In this document: positions 7,400 through 17,711 of the stretch, piece after piece | How positions within the stretch are numbered: position 1 is the stretch's first letter | How the letters are laid out: each line of letters starts with the position of its first letter | Assembly (NCBI RefSeq): GCF_004342445.1 | Contig: NZ_SLWW01000001.1 | Span: 186,001 to 250,000, forward strand | Length of the DNA stretch: 64,000 nucleotides | Direction of reading: 5' to 3' | Source: Rhodovulum euryhalinum | GTDB lineage: Bacteria > Pseudomonadota > Alphaproteobacteria > Rhodobacterales > Rhodobacteraceae | Translations under genes and position numbers: made by a program | The notes under the pieces: model-generated | Seen by the model: the letters and a program-made list of their open reading frames with translations, nothing else | What the model was told of the DNA's origin: nothing | The model's database searches: none

Positions 7400-8563
7400 T
7401 CAATACGCCTTGCCGCGCGCCGAGACCGGCCAGACCGTCTCGACCTTGCCCCCTCTGACACCCACGTACCAGTCGTGCACGTTGCAGGTCGGGTCGCAAT
7501 GGCCTGGCACCAGTTTCAGCTTCTCGCCCACCTTCAGCACGCCCTTCGGATCGGAAATCACGCCATGCTCGTCCGAGCATTTGACGTATTCCACGTCGTC
7601 CCGGCCATAGATGACGGGCAACCCGCTATCGACCGACTGCGCCTTCAGCCCCGCGTCGCAGATCGCCTTGTCGGCCTTGGCATGGCTCATCACGCTGGTC
7701 AGCAGGAACAGCGCGTTCTCCCACTCGCCCTGGTCGATCCGCTTGCCGTCCTTGTCGAGGATACGGCCGTAATCGGCATCCATGAACGCGTAGGACCCGC
7801 ATTGCAGCTCGTTGTAGACGCCCGAATTGCCCTCGAAGTAGTAAGACCCGGTGCCACCTCCGCCGACGATGTCGCAGTCCAGCCCCTCGGCCTTCAGCCC
7901 CTCGACCGCGTCCCGGACCATCGCCACCGCGATGTCGATCTTCGCCTTGCGGTCCTCGTAAAGGTCCATGTGCTGCATCGCGCCCTGGTAGGCCTGGATG
8001 CCGGCGAATTTCAGCCCCGGCGCGGCATCGATCGCCTTGGCGATCTCGACCACCGCCGGCGTCGTCGTCACGCCGCAGCGCCCGGCGCCGCAGTCGATCT
8101 CGACCAGACACTCGATCCGGGTGCCGTGCTTGACCGCCGCCGCCGACAGGTCGGCCACGTTCGCCACGTCATCGACGCAGACGATGGTCCGCGCGCCCAG
8201 CTTCGGGATCCGCGCCAGCCGGTCGATCTTGGCCGGGTCGCGCACCTGGTTCGACACCAGAACGTCCCTGATGCCGCCGCGGGCAAAGACCTCGGCCTCG
8301 CTCACCTTCTGGCAGCAGACCCCGCAGGACCCGCCCAGCTTCTCCTGCAACAGCGCCACGTCCACCGACTTGTGCATCTTGCCATGCACCCGGTGGCGCA
8401 TGCCGTGTTCCTTGCACCAGTCGCCCATCTTCCTGATGTTGCGCTCCAGCGCGTCCAGGTCCAGCACCAGGCACGGGGTCTGGATGTCGGCCTCGTCCAT
8501 GCCCGGCACGGCGGGAATGTCATAGCCCACCTCGAGCCCCTGGAAATCGGTCACGTCCTTCAT
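7400..8563 (-). CDS. bhcC: beta-Hydroxyaspartate aldolase BhcC
   Basis: PLP-dependent aldolase of 387 residues in the D-threonine aldolase/alanine racemase N-terminal fold. It joins glycine and glyoxylate to erythro-beta-hydroxyaspartate. The Schiff-base lysine is expected at K62 in RVHGKMHKS. A metal site of the HxD type lies near the C-terminus in PGHCDPTCN (H355 and D357), as in D-threonine aldolases. GGGGTGSYYFEG is a likely phosphate-binding loop. It lies 15 bases downstream of bhcB in a compact operon. Context makes the cycle enzyme far more likely than a catabolic D-threonine aldolase. Confidence 0.92.
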   Translation of the reverse strand: MKDVTDFQGLEVGYDIPAVPGMDEADIQTPCLVLDLDALERNIRKMGDWCKEHGMRHRVHGKMHKSVDVALLQEKLGGSCGVCCQKVSEAEVFARGGIRDVLVSNQVRDPAKIDRLARIPKLGARTIVCVDDVANVADLSAAAVKHGTRIECLVEIDCGAGRCGVTTTPAVVEIAKAIDAAPGLKFAGIQAYQGAMQHMDLYEDRKAKIDIAVAMVRDAVEGLKAEGLDCDIVGGGGTGSYYFEGNSGVYNELQCGSYAFMDADYGRILDKDGKRIDQGEWENALFLLTSVMSHAKADKAICDAGLKAQSVDSGLPVIYGRDDVEYVKCSDEHGVISDPKGVLKVGEKLKLVPGHCDPTCNVHDWYVGVRGGKVETVWPVSARGKAY

Positions 8564-8578
8564 CTGCGTTCTCCCTGT

Positions 8579-9550
8579 TCAGCCCTTGATCCAGGGCAGC
8601 TTGTCCAGATCGACATTGCCGCCGGTGATGATGACGCCCACGCGCTTGCCCGCGAAGACCTCACGGTTCTTCAGGATGGTGGCCAGCGGCACGGCGCAGC
8701 TTGCCTCCATCACGATCTTCATCCGCTGCCAGGTCAGCTTCATGGCGTCGATGATCTCGTCCTCGCTGGCGGTAAGGATGTCGGTCACGTGGTGCGACAC
8801 GAAATGCCATGTGAGTTCCTTGAGCGGCACCTTCAACCCGTCGGCCACCGTGTTCGGCGCGTCGTCGGCGATGATGTGACCGGCCTTGAAACTCCGGTAA
8901 GCGTCGTCCGCCTGTTCCGGCTCGGCGGCGTAGATCTCGATATCGGGCGCGATGGTCGACAGCGTCAGGCAGGTCCCCGACACCATGCCGCCGCCGCCGA
9001 TCGGCGCGATCACCGCGTCCAGCCCCGGCACCTGTTCGTTCAGCTCGCGCGAACAGGTCCCCTGCCCCGCGATCACGCGCGGGTCGTTATAGGGGTGCAC
9101 GAATTCCGCGCCGGTCGCGGCCTGCACCTCGGCGAACACCGCCTCGCGGCTCGACGTGGACGGCTCGCATTCGGTGATGATCCCGCCATAGCCGCGCACG
9201 GCGTCCTTCTTGGCCTGCGGCGCGGTCCGGGGCATCACCACGTGGCAGGGGATTCCCCGCCGTCCGGCGGCATAGGACAGCGACAGCGCATGGTTGCCCG
9301 AGGAATGGGTGGCCACGCCCTTCTTCGCCGTCTCGTCGTCCAGCCCGAATACCGCGTTGCAGGCGCCCCTCACCTTGAACGCGCCCGCCTTCTGGAAGTT
9401 CTCGCACTTGAAGTAGAGCTCGGCCCCGGTCAGTTCGTTGAAATAGCTCGAGGTCAGGACCGGCGTGCGGTGGATGTAGGGGGCGATCCGCTCATGGGCG
9501 GCCACCACGTCGTCATAGGTCGGGATGTACATCGGCTTGTCGTCTTTCAT
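8579..9550 (-). CDS. bhcB: beta-Hydroxyaspartate dehydratase BhcB
   Basis: PLP-dependent fold-type II lyase of 323 residues, related to serine/threonine dehydratases. It removes water from erythro-beta-hydroxyaspartate to give iminosuccinate. The PLP lysine is K59 in AGAFKVRGA, and GGGGMVSG near residue 175 is the glycine-rich phosphate cradle. No C-terminal ACT domain is present, unlike biosynthetic threonine deaminase. The start at 9550 is chosen over an in-frame codon 75 bases upstream because the extra residues would be Arg-rich and family members begin close to this Met. It lies 7 bases after bhcA. Confidence 0.92.
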   Translation of the reverse strand: MKDDKPMYIPTYDDVVAAHERIAPYIHRTPVLTSSYFNELTGAELYFKCENFQKAGAFKVRGACNAVFGLDDETAKKGVATHSSGNHALSLSYAAGRRGIPCHVVMPRTAPQAKKDAVRGYGGIITECEPSTSSREAVFAEVQAATGAEFVHPYNDPRVIAGQGTCSRELNEQVPGLDAVIAPIGGGGMVSGTCLTLSTIAPDIEIYAAEPEQADDAYRSFKAGHIIADDAPNTVADGLKVPLKELTWHFVSHHVTDILTASEDEIIDAMKLTWQRMKIVMEASCAVPLATILKNREVFAGKRVGVIITGGNVDLDKLPWIKG

Positions 9551-9557
9551 CGCACCC

Positions 9558-10736
9558 TCACGCCGCCGCCTGCACCGGGGCGGCCTTGTTCGTCCGGTAA
9601 TAGTCCTGCGCCGCGGCGACCCCACTGCCCAGCGTGACCGGCACGCCCATGTCGGCCATCGCCATCTCGGCCGTGGCGATCCCCAAAAGCGCCATCACGT
9701 CGGTCAGCATGCCCAGGTGGCCGATCCGAAACACCTTGCCCGCGACCTCGCCCAGCCCCGCGCCATACGCGACGTGATAGGCATCGGCCGCGTGGCGAAC
9801 CAGGGCGTTGCCATCCACGCCCTCGGGCAGAACGATCGCCGTCACCGTATCAGAGTAGAGCGCGGGCGAGACCGCGCAAGGCCGCAGCCCCCAGGCGGCG
9901 ACGGCGGCGCGCACGCCCTCGGCGATCCGGCGGTGGCGGGCGAACACGTTGTCCAGCCCCTCGGCCAGCAGCATGTCGCAGGACGCGCCCAGCCCGTTGA
10001 TCAGGCCGACGGCGGGGGTGTAGGGCGTACCCAGCTTCAGCATGTCGCGGAAATCGAAGAAACAGCGCGACAGTTTCGCACCTTCCATCGCGGCCAGCGC
10101 CTTGGGGCTGACACCGACGACCGCCAGGCCCACCGGCAGCATGAACCCCTTCTGCGAACCGGTCACCGCCAGGTCGACGCCCCATTCGGTCATGCGAAAG
10201 TCCATCGAGGCGATGGAACTGACCCCGTCGACCATCAACAGCGCCGGGTGGTTCACCGCGTCCAGCGCCGCACGCACCGCCGCCACGTCCGAAACGACGC
10301 CCGTCGCGGTCTCGTTATGGGTGACCAGCACCGCCTTGATCTCGTGGCCCGTGTCGGCGGCCAGGATCTCGGCGAAACGGTCCACCGGCGCGCCCTCGCC
10401 CCAGGGGCATTTCACGACCTCGACATCCAGCCCATGCCGCTGGCACAGGTCGATCCATTTCAGCGAGAACATGCCGTGCTGGGCGGCCAGCACCTTGCCA
10501 CCGGGGCTCAGCGTGTTGGTGATTGCGGCCTCCCAGCCGCCCGTGCCCGAGGCCGGGAACAGGATCACCTCGCCCTCGTCCATCTTCAGCACCTTCCGCA
10601 CGCCGGTCTTGGCGCGCTCGAACAGCGGCGGGAACGCGGCCGAGCGGTGGTCCATCGTGGGGATGTCGCAGGCCCGGCGGATCGATTCCGGGATGTTGGT
10701 CGGGCCGGGAATGAAGACGGGGTTCTGGCTGGACAT
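9558..10736 (-). CDS. bhcA: Aspartate-glyoxylate aminotransferase BhcA
   Basis: Class V aminotransferase of 392 residues in the alanine-glyoxylate/serine-glyoxylate transaminase family. It moves the amino group of L-aspartate to glyoxylate, making glycine and oxaloacetate, the first step of the beta-hydroxyaspartate cycle. The N-terminal substrate motif FIPGPTNIPESI and the PLP lysine K196 in TGSQKGFMLP are visible. The start at 10736 has AAAGGA about ten bases upstream; an in-frame codon nine residues earlier is weaker. It heads bhcABCD and is divergent from bhcR across 186 bases holding palindromes, so control by BhcR is expected. Confidence 0.93.
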   Translation of the reverse strand: MSSQNPVFIPGPTNIPESIRRACDIPTMDHRSAAFPPLFERAKTGVRKVLKMDEGEVILFPASGTGGWEAAITNTLSPGGKVLAAQHGMFSLKWIDLCQRHGLDVEVVKCPWGEGAPVDRFAEILAADTGHEIKAVLVTHNETATGVVSDVAAVRAALDAVNHPALLMVDGVSSIASMDFRMTEWGVDLAVTGSQKGFMLPVGLAVVGVSPKALAAMEGAKLSRCFFDFRDMLKLGTPYTPAVGLINGLGASCDMLLAEGLDNVFARHRRIAEGVRAAVAAWGLRPCAVSPALYSDTVTAIVLPEGVDGNALVRHAADAYHVAYGAGLGEVAGKVFRIGHLGMLTDVMALLGIATAEMAMADMGVPVTLGSGVAAAQDYYRTNKAAPVQAAA

Positions 10737-10863
10737 GGGTTCATCCTTTTCGTGTCGCGCCATGGGGATACCGCGGCGGCGGGGTGCGGCGCAATTTTTT
10801 TGAAAAAATCATGCGCTGGATGAAAAAACCAGTAACACCCCTGAAATCGCACCGCTTTTCGGC

Positions 10864-10889
10864 TTTCATTAAATGAAAAAATATTTCAT
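10864..10889. promoter_or_regulatory. Overlapping IclR-type operators (BhcR candidate sites)
   Basis: Two palindromes share one half-site: TTTCATT-A-AATGAAA (10864-10878, perfect 7-1-7) and ATGAAA-AAATA-TTTCAT (10873-10889, perfect 6-5-6). They lie 34 bases before bhcR in the AT-rich bhcA-bhcR gap. A weaker copy of the half-site (GGATGAAAAAACC) sits about 45 bases closer to bhcA. TGAAA/TTTCA dyads suit IclR regulators. Confidence 0.65.
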
Positions 10890-10922
10890 TTTGCTGCAAC
10901 GCCGACGGAGGACCCGACTCGC

Positions 10923-11738
10923 ATGACCCAGGCCAGGCCCCGCGGCCGCCCCCGCGCCTTTCACGACAAGACCGAGCAGAACACGATCCAGTCGCTCGAC
11001 CGGGCGATGGCGCTGCTCAGGGCGCTGGCCAAGACAAACGGGCTGACGCTGACCGAACTGGCCGACCGCTCGGGGCAAAGTGCGGCCACCGTCTACCGCG
11101 TGCTGGTCACGCTCCAGGGCCACGAGATCGTCGAGTTCGAGGAGGGCGCCCAGCGCTGGCATGTGGGCGCGGGGGCGTTCCGCATCGGCTCGGGCTTCCT
11201 GCGCCGGGCCAATGTCGCCGAACGCTCGCGGGGCGCGATGCAGGCGCTGATGCGCGCCACCGGCGAGACCGCCAATCTGGGCATCGAGAACCGCGACGAG
11301 GTGCTGTTCCTGACCCAGGTCGAAACCCACGAGGCAATCCGCGCCTTCTTCCCCCCCGGCACCCGCAGCCCGATGCATGTCTCGGGCATCGGCAAGGCGC
11401 TGCTGGCCTACTACCCCGAGGCGCGGGTCGCGCGGATCGTGGCCGAGAAGGGGCTGAACGGCTTCACCTCGCTCTCGATCACGTCCGAGGCCAGCCTCGC
11501 CCGCGATCTGGCCCGCACCCGCGAGCGCGGCTTCGCCATCGACGACCAGGAACGCGCCGAGGGCATGCGCTGCGTCGCCGCCCCCATCTTCAACGCCCAT
11601 GGCGAACCGGTCGCGGGGCTGTCGGTGTCGGGCCCGGCCTTTCGCATGACCCTGTCCGAGGCCACGCGCATGGGCCAGGAGGTGCGCCGCGCCGCCGACA
11701 GCGTGACCGCGGCCATCGGGGGCAGCACGCCGGGCTAG
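10923..11738 (+). CDS. bhcR: IclR-family regulator BhcR
   Basis: Regulator of 271 residues: a winged helix-turn-helix at about 22-80 ([38 protein letters not shown], of which the last part is the recognition helix) and an IclR effector domain at about 95-265, including the typical [13 protein letters not shown] segment. In Paracoccus the orthologue controls the bhc operon in response to glyoxylate. The same divergent arrangement and dyads in the gap support that role here. GGAGGA precedes the ATG at 10923. Its TAG stop interlocks with the TAG stop of the convergent 5-oxoprolinase gene inside one CTAG. Confidence 0.92.
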   Translation: MTQARPRGRPRAFHDKTEQNTIQSLDRAMALLRALAKTNGLTLTELADRSGQSAATVYRVLVTLQGHEIVEFEEGAQRWHVGAGAFRIGSGFLRRANVAERSRGAMQALMRATGETANLGIENRDEVLFLTQVETHEAIRAFFPPGTRSPMHVSGIGKALLAYYPEARVARIVAEKGLNGFTSLSITSEASLARDLARTRERGFAIDDQERAEGMRCVAAPIFNAHGEPVAGLSVSGPAFRMTLSEATRMGQEVRRAADSVTAAIGGSTPG

Positions 11739-14700
11739 CGCGTGCCCCAGCCCCCGCCGCCCGGCGTGCGCAGCTCAAACAACGCGCCCGCGGGCAGCGC
11801 GATCTCGTCATTGCCCTTCAGCCGTTCCCGCCGGCCGTCGGGCCATTCCGTCCAGTTCTCGCCCACCGCGCCCGGCGCCCCGCCATCGACGCCGAAAGGC
11901 GGGATTTCCCGATGCGAACACAGCGTCGTCACCGTCACGTCGTCCAGGAACCGCAGCCGCCGGATCACCCCGTTGCCGCCATGCCAGCGCCCCGCGCCAC
12001 CGGACCCGGCCCGGATGCCGAACGCCTCCAGCCGCACGGGGAAGCGTTTTTCCAGCACTTCCGGGTCGGTCATCCGCGTGTTGGTCATGTGGCTTTGCAC
12101 CGCGTCGCAGCCGTTGAACCCGGGACCCGCCCCGGTGCCACCCGCGATCGTTTCATAGTTCTGAAAGCGGTCGTTGCCCCAGACGAAATTGTTCATCGTC
12201 GCCTGGCTGCCCGCGATCACCCCCAGCGCGCCATAGAGGGCGTTGCAGGCCGCCTGGCTGACCTCGGTGTTGCCCGCGATCACCGCCGCCGGATAGGCCG
12301 GGTTCAGCATCGAGCCCTCGGGCGCGATGATCTTCAAAGGCTTCAGGCAGCCCTCGTTCAGCGGAATGTCCGCCCCGACCATCGTGCGGAAGACATACAG
12401 AACCACCGCCCGGCAGACCGCGAAGGGCGCGTTGTAATTGCCGGCATGCTGGGCCGACGTGCCGGTGAAGTCGATCGCCGCCTCTCGCGCCGCGCGGTCC
12501 ACGCGCACCGCCACCTTGATGACCGCGCCGTGGTCCATCGGGTAGGTGAAGCTGCCATCGGACAGCCGCCCGATCACCCGGCGCACGCTTTCCTCGGCAT
12601 TGTCCTGCACATGGGCGGTATAGGCCACCACCACGTCGCGGCCGTACTGTTCCACCACTTTCAACAGCTCGCGCCGCCCGGTCTCGTTCGCGGCCACCTG
12701 CGCCTTGAGATCGGCCATGTTGTGCGCGACGTTGCGGCAGGGATAGCGGCCCGAACGCAGCACGGCCTCGGCCTCCGCCTCCAGCAGCCGCCCCCGGTCG
12801 ACCAGGCGCACATTATCGATCAGCACGCCTTCTTCCTCGATATGGCTGGAGTCGGGCGGCGAAGACCCCGGCGTGCGCCCGCCGATATCGGCATGGTGCC
12901 CGCGCGAGCCCAGCCAGAACAGCACCTCGTCACCGACAAACACGGGCGTGACCACCGTCACGTCGGGCAGGTGCGTGCCGCCATTGTAGGGCGAGTTCAG
13001 CATGAAGGCGTCGCCGGGCCGGATCGCGCCGGTATTCTCGCGCATCACCGTCTTGATGGAATCGGACATGGACCCGAGATGCACCGGCACATGGGGCGCG
13101 TTGGCCACCAGGTCGCCCGCCGCATCGAAGATGGCGCAGGAAAAATCCAGCCGTTCCTTGATGTTGACCGACCACGAGGTATTGGCCAGCGTCGCGCCCA
13201 TCTGGTCGGCCACCGACATGAACAGGTTCGACATGACTTCCAGCAGCACCGGGTCCGCCTCGGTGCCCAGCGCGCGGGGGCGGGCCTTGGCTTTGACGCG
13301 GCTAAGGATCAGGTTGCCGCGCTCGTCCACTTGGGCCGCCCAGCCCGGTTCCACCATGTTGGTGCCGGTGGGTTCGGTGATGATCGCGGGGCCGTCGATC
13401 CGCGCGCCCGCGCCCAGCGTCGCCCGGTCATACAGCGGCACCTCGACCGCCTCGCCCTCAAGGTAGACCGGCACGCGGGCCTTGACCTGCGCCGCGGCCT
13501 CAGGCGCCATCGCGGCGGGTGCCTCGCCGGTCTCGCCGATCGCCTCGACGTCCAGCATGTCGAAGAACAGCGCGCGTTCCGGCGAGGTGAAGCCGAACCG
13601 CGCCAGGTGCGTCTCCTCGAACGCCGCCTGAATCTGCTCGGGCGTGCCGAAGGGCACCTCCAGCGTCTGGTGCGAGCCTTCATAGCGCAGATGGGCGCGC
13701 GCCACGCAGCGGATCGCGTCCTCGGGCACGCCCTGCCCCGCCACCTCGGCCACGGCCTTCCGCCGCAACCCGTCCAGCGCGGCCTCGGCCCCCGCGATAT
13801 CGGCCAGCGGCGCGTCCAGCTGGCATTCCTCCATCGCCCGGATCTCGGCCAGTCCCATGCCATAGGCCGACAGCACGCCCGCGAAGGGGTGCAGGAACAC
13901 CCGCTTCATCCCCAGCGCGTCGGCGACAAGACAGGCATGCTGCCCGCCCGCGCCCCCGAAGCACTGCAGCGTATAGCCGGTCACGTCATGGCCGCGCTGC
14001 ACGCTGATCTTCTTGATCGCGTTGGCCATGTTGTCGACCGCGATCTTGAGGAAGCCCTCGGCCACCTCTTCGGGGCTGCGCGGCGCCTCGCCGGTCTCGG
14101 CGGCGACCTCCTCAGCCAGCGCGGCGAACCCCTTGCGCACCGCTTCAACGTCCAGCGGCTGGTCGCCCTCCGGCCCGAACACCGCCGGGAAATGGTCGGG
14201 GTTCAGCTTGCCCAGCATCACGTTGCAGTCCGTCACCGTCAGCGGCCCGCCGCGCCGGTAACAGGCCGGGCCCGGATCGGCGCCCGCGCTTTCCGGCCCC
14301 ACCTGGAAGCGGCCGGAATCGAACTTGCAGATCGACCCGCCGCCCGCTGCCACCGTGTGGATGTCCATCATCGGCGCACGCATCCGCACGCCCGCCACCT
14401 CGGTTTCGAAGCTGCGCTCGTATTCCCCGGCATAGTGGCTGACATCGGTCGACGTGCCGCCCATGTCGAACCCGATCAGCCGGTCGAAGCCCGCGGCCTC
14501 GGCGGTCTTGACCATGCCGACGATCCCGCCCGCGGGCCCTGACAGGATCGCGTCCTTGCCCTGGAACAGCGCGGCATCGGTCAGCCCCCCGTTCGACTGC
14601 ATGAACAACAGCCGCTCGCACCCCCCCGCGCCCACGTCCAGCGCGCCCGCCACCTGGTCGACATAGCGGCGCAGGATCGGCGAGAGGTAGGCGTCGACCA

Positions 14701-15331
14701 CGGTCGTATCGCCCCGCCCCACCAGCTTGATGAGGCGCGAGACGCGGTGGCTGGCCGAAACTTGCGTGAACCCTTCCTCGGCCGCGATCTCGGCCAGCCG
14801 CGCCTCATGCGCGCCGTTCAGATAGGCGTGCATCAATGCGATGGCGACCGCCCGGATGCCACGCGCGTGCGCCGCCCTGAGCGCCGCCCGCGCCGCGTCC
14901 TCGTCCAGCGGAATCAGGACGTTGCCTTCGGCATCCAGCCGCTCGGCCACCTCGGCCACGTCCTCGTACAGCAGCTCGGGCCGCTTGATTTCAAGGTCGA
15001 ACAGCCGCGGCCGGGTCTGATAGCCGATCCGCAGGAGATCGCGGAACCCTTCGGTGATCAGCAGCAGAACCCGCTCGCCCGTGCGCTCAAGCAGCGCATT
15101 GGTGGCGACCGTCGTGCCCATCTTGACCGCCCGGATCGCGCCCTCGGGCAACGGATCGTCCGCCTCCAGCCCCAGCACCTCGCGGATGCCCTGCACGGCC
15201 GCGTCGCGGTAGCGTTCGGGGTTCTCGGACAAAAGCTTGTGGGTCGCCAGCCGCCCGTCCGGGGCGCGCGCCACGATGTCGGTGAAGGTGCCGCCCCGGT
15301 CGATCCAGAATTCCCACGCCGCTCTGCCCAT
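11735..15331 (-). CDS. Fused hydantoinase/5-oxoprolinase (HyuA-HyuB type)
   Basis: A 1198-residue enzyme made of a hydantoinase/oxoprolinase A half (about 1-680, with actin-like ATPase motifs such as [16 protein letters not shown] and [11 protein letters not shown]) and a B half (about 690-1198, starting [20 protein letters not shown]). Eukaryotic and some bacterial 5-oxoprolinases share this single-chain layout and open 5-oxoproline to glutamate using ATP. The first Met before [12 protein letters not shown] at 15331 fits family N-termini. Related hydantoinases and N-methylhydantoinases cannot be excluded. It stands alone on its strand between bhcR and a divergent Lrp gene, which could regulate it. 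Confidence 0.85.
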   Translation of the reverse strand: MGRAAWEFWIDRGGTFTDIVARAPDGRLATHKLLSENPERYRDAAVQGIREVLGLEADDPLPEGAIRAVKMGTTVATNALLERTGERVLLLITEGFRDLLRIGYQTRPRLFDLEIKRPELLYEDVAEVAERLDAEGNVLIPLDEDAARAALRAAHARGIRAVAIALMHAYLNGAHEARLAEIAAEEGFTQVSASHRVSRLIKLVGRGDTTVVDAYLSPILRRYVDQVAGALDVGAGGCERLLFMQSNGGLTDAALFQGKDAILSGPAGGIVGMVKTAEAAGFDRLIGFDMGGTSTDVSHYAGEYERSFETEVAGVRMRAPMMDIHTVAAGGGSICKFDSGRFQVGPESAGADPGPACYRRGGPLTVTDCNVMLGKLNPDHFPAVFGPEGDQPLDVEAVRKGFAALAEEVAAETGEAPRSPEEVAEGFLKIAVDNMANAIKKISVQRGHDVTGYTLQCFGGAGGQHACLVADALGMKRVFLHPFAGVLSAYGMGLAEIRAMEECQLDAPLADIAGAEAALDGLRRKAVAEVAGQGVPEDAIRCVARAHLRYEGSHQTLEVPFGTPEQIQAAFEETHLARFGFTSPERALFFDMLDVEAIGETGEAPAAMAPEAAAQVKARVPVYLEGEAVEVPLYDRATLGAGARIDGPAIITEPTGTNMVEPGWAAQVDERGNLILSRVKAKARPRALGTEADPVLLEVMSNLFMSVADQMGATLANTSWSVNIKERLDFSCAIFDAAGDLVANAPHVPVHLGSMSDSIKTVMRENTGAIRPGDAFMLNSPYNGGTHLPDVTVVTPVFVGDEVLFWLGSRGHHADIGGRTPGSSPPDSSHIEEEGVLIDNVRLVDRGRLLEAEAEAVLRSGRYPCRNVAHNMADLKAQVAANETGRRELLKVVEQYGRDVVVAYTAHVQDNAEESVRRVIGRLSDGSFTYPMDHGAVIKVAVRVDRAAREAAIDFTGTSAQHAGNYNAPFAVCRAVVLYVFRTMVGADIPLNEGCLKPLKIIAPEGSMLNPAYPAAVIAGNTEVSQAACNALYGALGVIAGSQATMNNFVWGNDRFQNYETIAGGTGAGPGFNGCDAVQSHMTNTRMTDPEVLEKRFPVRLEAFGIRAGSGGAGRWHGGNGVIRRLRFLDDVTVTTLCSHREIPPFGVDGGAPGAVGENWTEWPDGRRERLKGNDEIALPAGALFELRTPGGGGWGTR

Positions 15332-15479
15332 GCCCGCCCCCTGTGCCTGACCGCGCCACCTTGTCCACCGGGCCCGGCCGAGGTCAAGACCGCGAACGCC
15401 GTCCCACCGGGACGCGCTTTGCCCTTGCATCCAGAGGATATCGTTCCGAATGTGGCCCCGGAACGGACGGGAGTGAGCG

Positions 15480-15965
15480 ATGGCACGAACTGACGAAGGA
15501 CCGGCGCTCGACGCGCTCGACCGACGCATCCTGGGTGAATTGCAGGCCGATGCCGGGCAGTCGCTGGACGAGATCGCCCGCAAGGTCGGCTCGTCCAAGA
15601 CGCCCGTGTGGAACCGCATCCGCAAGATGCGCGAGGCGGGAGTGATCCGCCAGCAGACGGTGATCGTGGACCCCGGGGCGCTGAACCGCGGCACCTGCTT
15701 TTTCGTGCTGATCCGCACCTCGGAACACGAGGCCGAGTGGCAGCGCCGGTTCCTCAACGCGATCCGCAACCGCCCCGAGGTGCTGGAGGCGCACAGGCTG
15801 GCGGGCGAGATCGACTATATCCTCAAGGTTCGCGTGGCCGATGCCGCGGCCTATGACACGTTCTACCAGGCGCTGATCTCGGATGTGCGCATCTTCAACG
15901 TCACCGCCCTTCTGTCGATGGAGGAGATCAAGGCCACCACCGTGCTGCCCGTGGACCAGCCCTAG
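15480..15965 (+). CDS. Lrp/AsnC-family transcriptional regulator
   Basis: Regulator of 161 residues with an N-terminal AsnC helix-turn-helix (about 10-60, [20 protein letters not shown] then [12 protein letters not shown]) and a C-terminal RAM ligand-binding domain (about 70-155). It is divergent from the 5-oxoprolinase gene and convergent with the UspA gene of the TRAP operon, so either may be its target. AsnC-type regulators accompany ectoine transport/catabolism genes in related bacteria (AsuR), which would fit the TeaA-like TRAP system next door; that link is inference. The TAG stop interlocks with that of the UspA gene in CTAG. Confidence 0.9.
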   Translation: MARTDEGPALDALDRRILGELQADAGQSLDEIARKVGSSKTPVWNRIRKMREAGVIRQQTVIVDPGALNRGTCFFVLIRTSEHEAEWQRRFLNAIRNRPEVLEAHRLAGEIDYILKVRVADAAAYDTFYQALISDVRIFNVTALLSMEEIKATTVLPVDQP

Positions 15966-16399
15966 ACCACCAGCACCGGGCAATCGGCCAGCCCCGTCAC
16001 CTTGTGCGAGACGCTGCCCAGAAGGTAGTTCTCGATCGAGCCCAGCCCCCGGCTGCCGATCACGATCACGTCGTGGCCGTGTTCCTTGGCAAAGCGGATG
16101 ATGGTCCGCGCCGCGGGCCCGGACTTGACGAAGGCGCGCACGCTCTCCAGCCCCTCCTTCACGCAGATCGCCTTGGCATACTCGGCCACCTCGCGCGCGT
16201 GCCCGCGCATCACGTCGTCCAGGTTGCCGGGTTCCTCCTTGCGCACCATCGAGAGCGACGCCTCAAGCATCGAATGGTGGCGATAGACCGTCAGGATTTC
16301 CAGCCTGGCCCCGCACAGCCGGGCCAGGTCGATGGCCTTGCCCAGCGCCCGCTCGGCGCCCCGGGATCCATCGAACGGCACCAGGATCGACGTGAACAT
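15962..16399 (-). CDS. UspA-family protein of the TRAP operon (TeaD-like)
   Basis: Universal stress protein of 145 residues. The N-terminal ILVPFDGSRGAERAL and the C-terminal VIGSRGLGSIENYLLGSVSHKV carry the G-2x-G-9x-GS nucleotide loop of ATP-binding UspA proteins. The start at 16399 follows AAGGAGGA; an upstream in-frame codon lies inside the preceding permease gene. It is the last gene of the SBP-small-large permease-Usp order, the same as teaABCD of Halomonas, in which TeaD binds ATP and modulates the ectoine transporter. A similar regulatory role is inferred here. Confidence 0.88.
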   Translation of the reverse strand: MFTSILVPFDGSRGAERALGKAIDLARLCGARLEILTVYRHHSMLEASLSMVRKEEPGNLDDVMRGHAREVAEYAKAICVKEGLESVRAFVKSGPAARTIIRFAKEHGHDVIVIGSRGLGSIENYLLGSVSHKVTGLADCPVLVV

Positions 16400-16421
16400 C
16401 TGTCCTCCTTTCGTCGCGGCG

Positions 16422-17708
16422 TCAGTCGGCAAAGGCGAGGTCACGCAGGAACAGCGCGATCTGAGGGAAGAAGATCAGCAGCACCGACACCCCCAGCAGG
16501 ATCACGATGAAGGGCGGCGTGCCGCGGATCACCTCCCAATAGGGCCGCTTGAACACCGCGATGGCCGTGAAGATATCGCAGCCGAAGGGCGGCGTGGCCG
16601 ACCCGATCGCCACCTGCAGCGTGATCAGCGTGCCCACCAGAACCGGGTCAAGCCCCACCGAACTCACCACCGGCGCGAAGATCGGCACCAGGATCAGGAT
16701 CACCACGATGGGGTCCACGAACATGCAGCCGATGAAGAAGGCGATCGAGATGACGAACAGAACCCCGATCTGCCCCATCTCGTCGATGCCCACCCCCGAC
16801 AGGATCGCCTGCGGGATCTGGGCGAACGAGATCACCCAGGAAAACGCCGCCCCCGCCGCCACCAGAATGAAGACCACCGCGGTGATCAGGCCGGTGGACT
16901 TCGCGGTGCGGTAGACGCCCGCGACATCCAGTTCACGAAAGACCACCATCTCGATGATCAGCGCATACAGCACGCAGGCCGCCGCCGCCTCGGTCGGGCT
17001 GAAGATGCCGCCGTAGATCCCACCGATGATGATCGCCGGAAACCCCAGCGGCCAGAGCGCGGCCCGCACCGCGCGCAGGCGCAGGCCCCAGTCTGCCTTG
17101 TCCTCGGTCGGCACGCCGGTCCGCGCCGCGTAGATCCAGGCATAGATCGAGAACAGCACCAGGATCAGCAGCCCGGGCCCGATCCCCGCGATGAAAAGCT
17201 CGGCGATCGAGGTGTTCGACACCACGCCGTAGATGATCATCCCGATCGAGGGCGGGATCAGGAAGGCGATGTCGGAGGCGTTCACGATCAGCGCCAGAAT
17301 GAAACTGTCGCCATAGCCCGCCTTCTGCATCCGGGGCCGCAGCGGCCCGCCGATGGCGACCACGGTGGCCTGGGTCGAGCCCGACACCGCCCCGAACATG
17401 GTGCAGGCCGCGGCGGTGGAAATCGCCAGCCCACCCCGCAAATGGCCGACAAAGGCCATCACCATGTCGATCAGCCGCCCCGCCGACTGGCCGCGCGTCA
17501 TGATGTCGGCGGCGAAGATGAACATCGGCACCGCGATCAGCGAGGCGGGCCTTATCCCCGCCATCATCTGCTGGATCATGGTTTCCAGTTGGCCAAGCCC
17601 GCCGAACAGCGTGACGAAGCCCACGAAGGCCCCCACGATCAGCGGGATCATCATCGGAAAGCCGAGCAGAAGCAGGACGAGCATGATGGAAAAGATCGTG
17701 ACCCCCAT
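16422..17708 (-). CDS. TRAP transporter large permease (DctM/TeaC-like)
   Basis: Large membrane subunit of 428 residues, with about 12 hydrophobic helices of the DctM family. Characteristic stretches are GMTIFSIMLVLLLLGFPM-like N-terminus, the VPMFIFAADIMTRG segment and the FGAVSGSTQATVVAIG loop. It carries the substrate pathway and uses a sodium gradient. Three bases separate it from the small permease gene upstream, and the UspA gene follows after 22 bases. The substrate is inferred from the binding protein at 18427-19449. Confidence 0.9.
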   Translation of the reverse strand: MGVTIFSIMLVLLLLGFPMMIPLIVGAFVGFVTLFGGLGQLETMIQQMMAGIRPASLIAVPMFIFAADIMTRGQSAGRLIDMVMAFVGHLRGGLAISTAAACTMFGAVSGSTQATVVAIGGPLRPRMQKAGYGDSFILALIVNASDIAFLIPPSIGMIIYGVVSNTSIAELFIAGIGPGLLILVLFSIYAWIYAARTGVPTEDKADWGLRLRAVRAALWPLGFPAIIIGGIYGGIFSPTEAAAACVLYALIIEMVVFRELDVAGVYRTAKSTGLITAVVFILVAAGAAFSWVISFAQIPQAILSGVGIDEMGQIGVLFVISIAFFIGCMFVDPIVVILILVPIFAPVVSSVGLDPVLVGTLITLQVAIGSATPPFGCDIFTAIAVFKRPYWEVIRGTPPFIVILLGVSVLLIFFPQIALFLRDLAFAD

Positions 17709-17711
17709 GGC

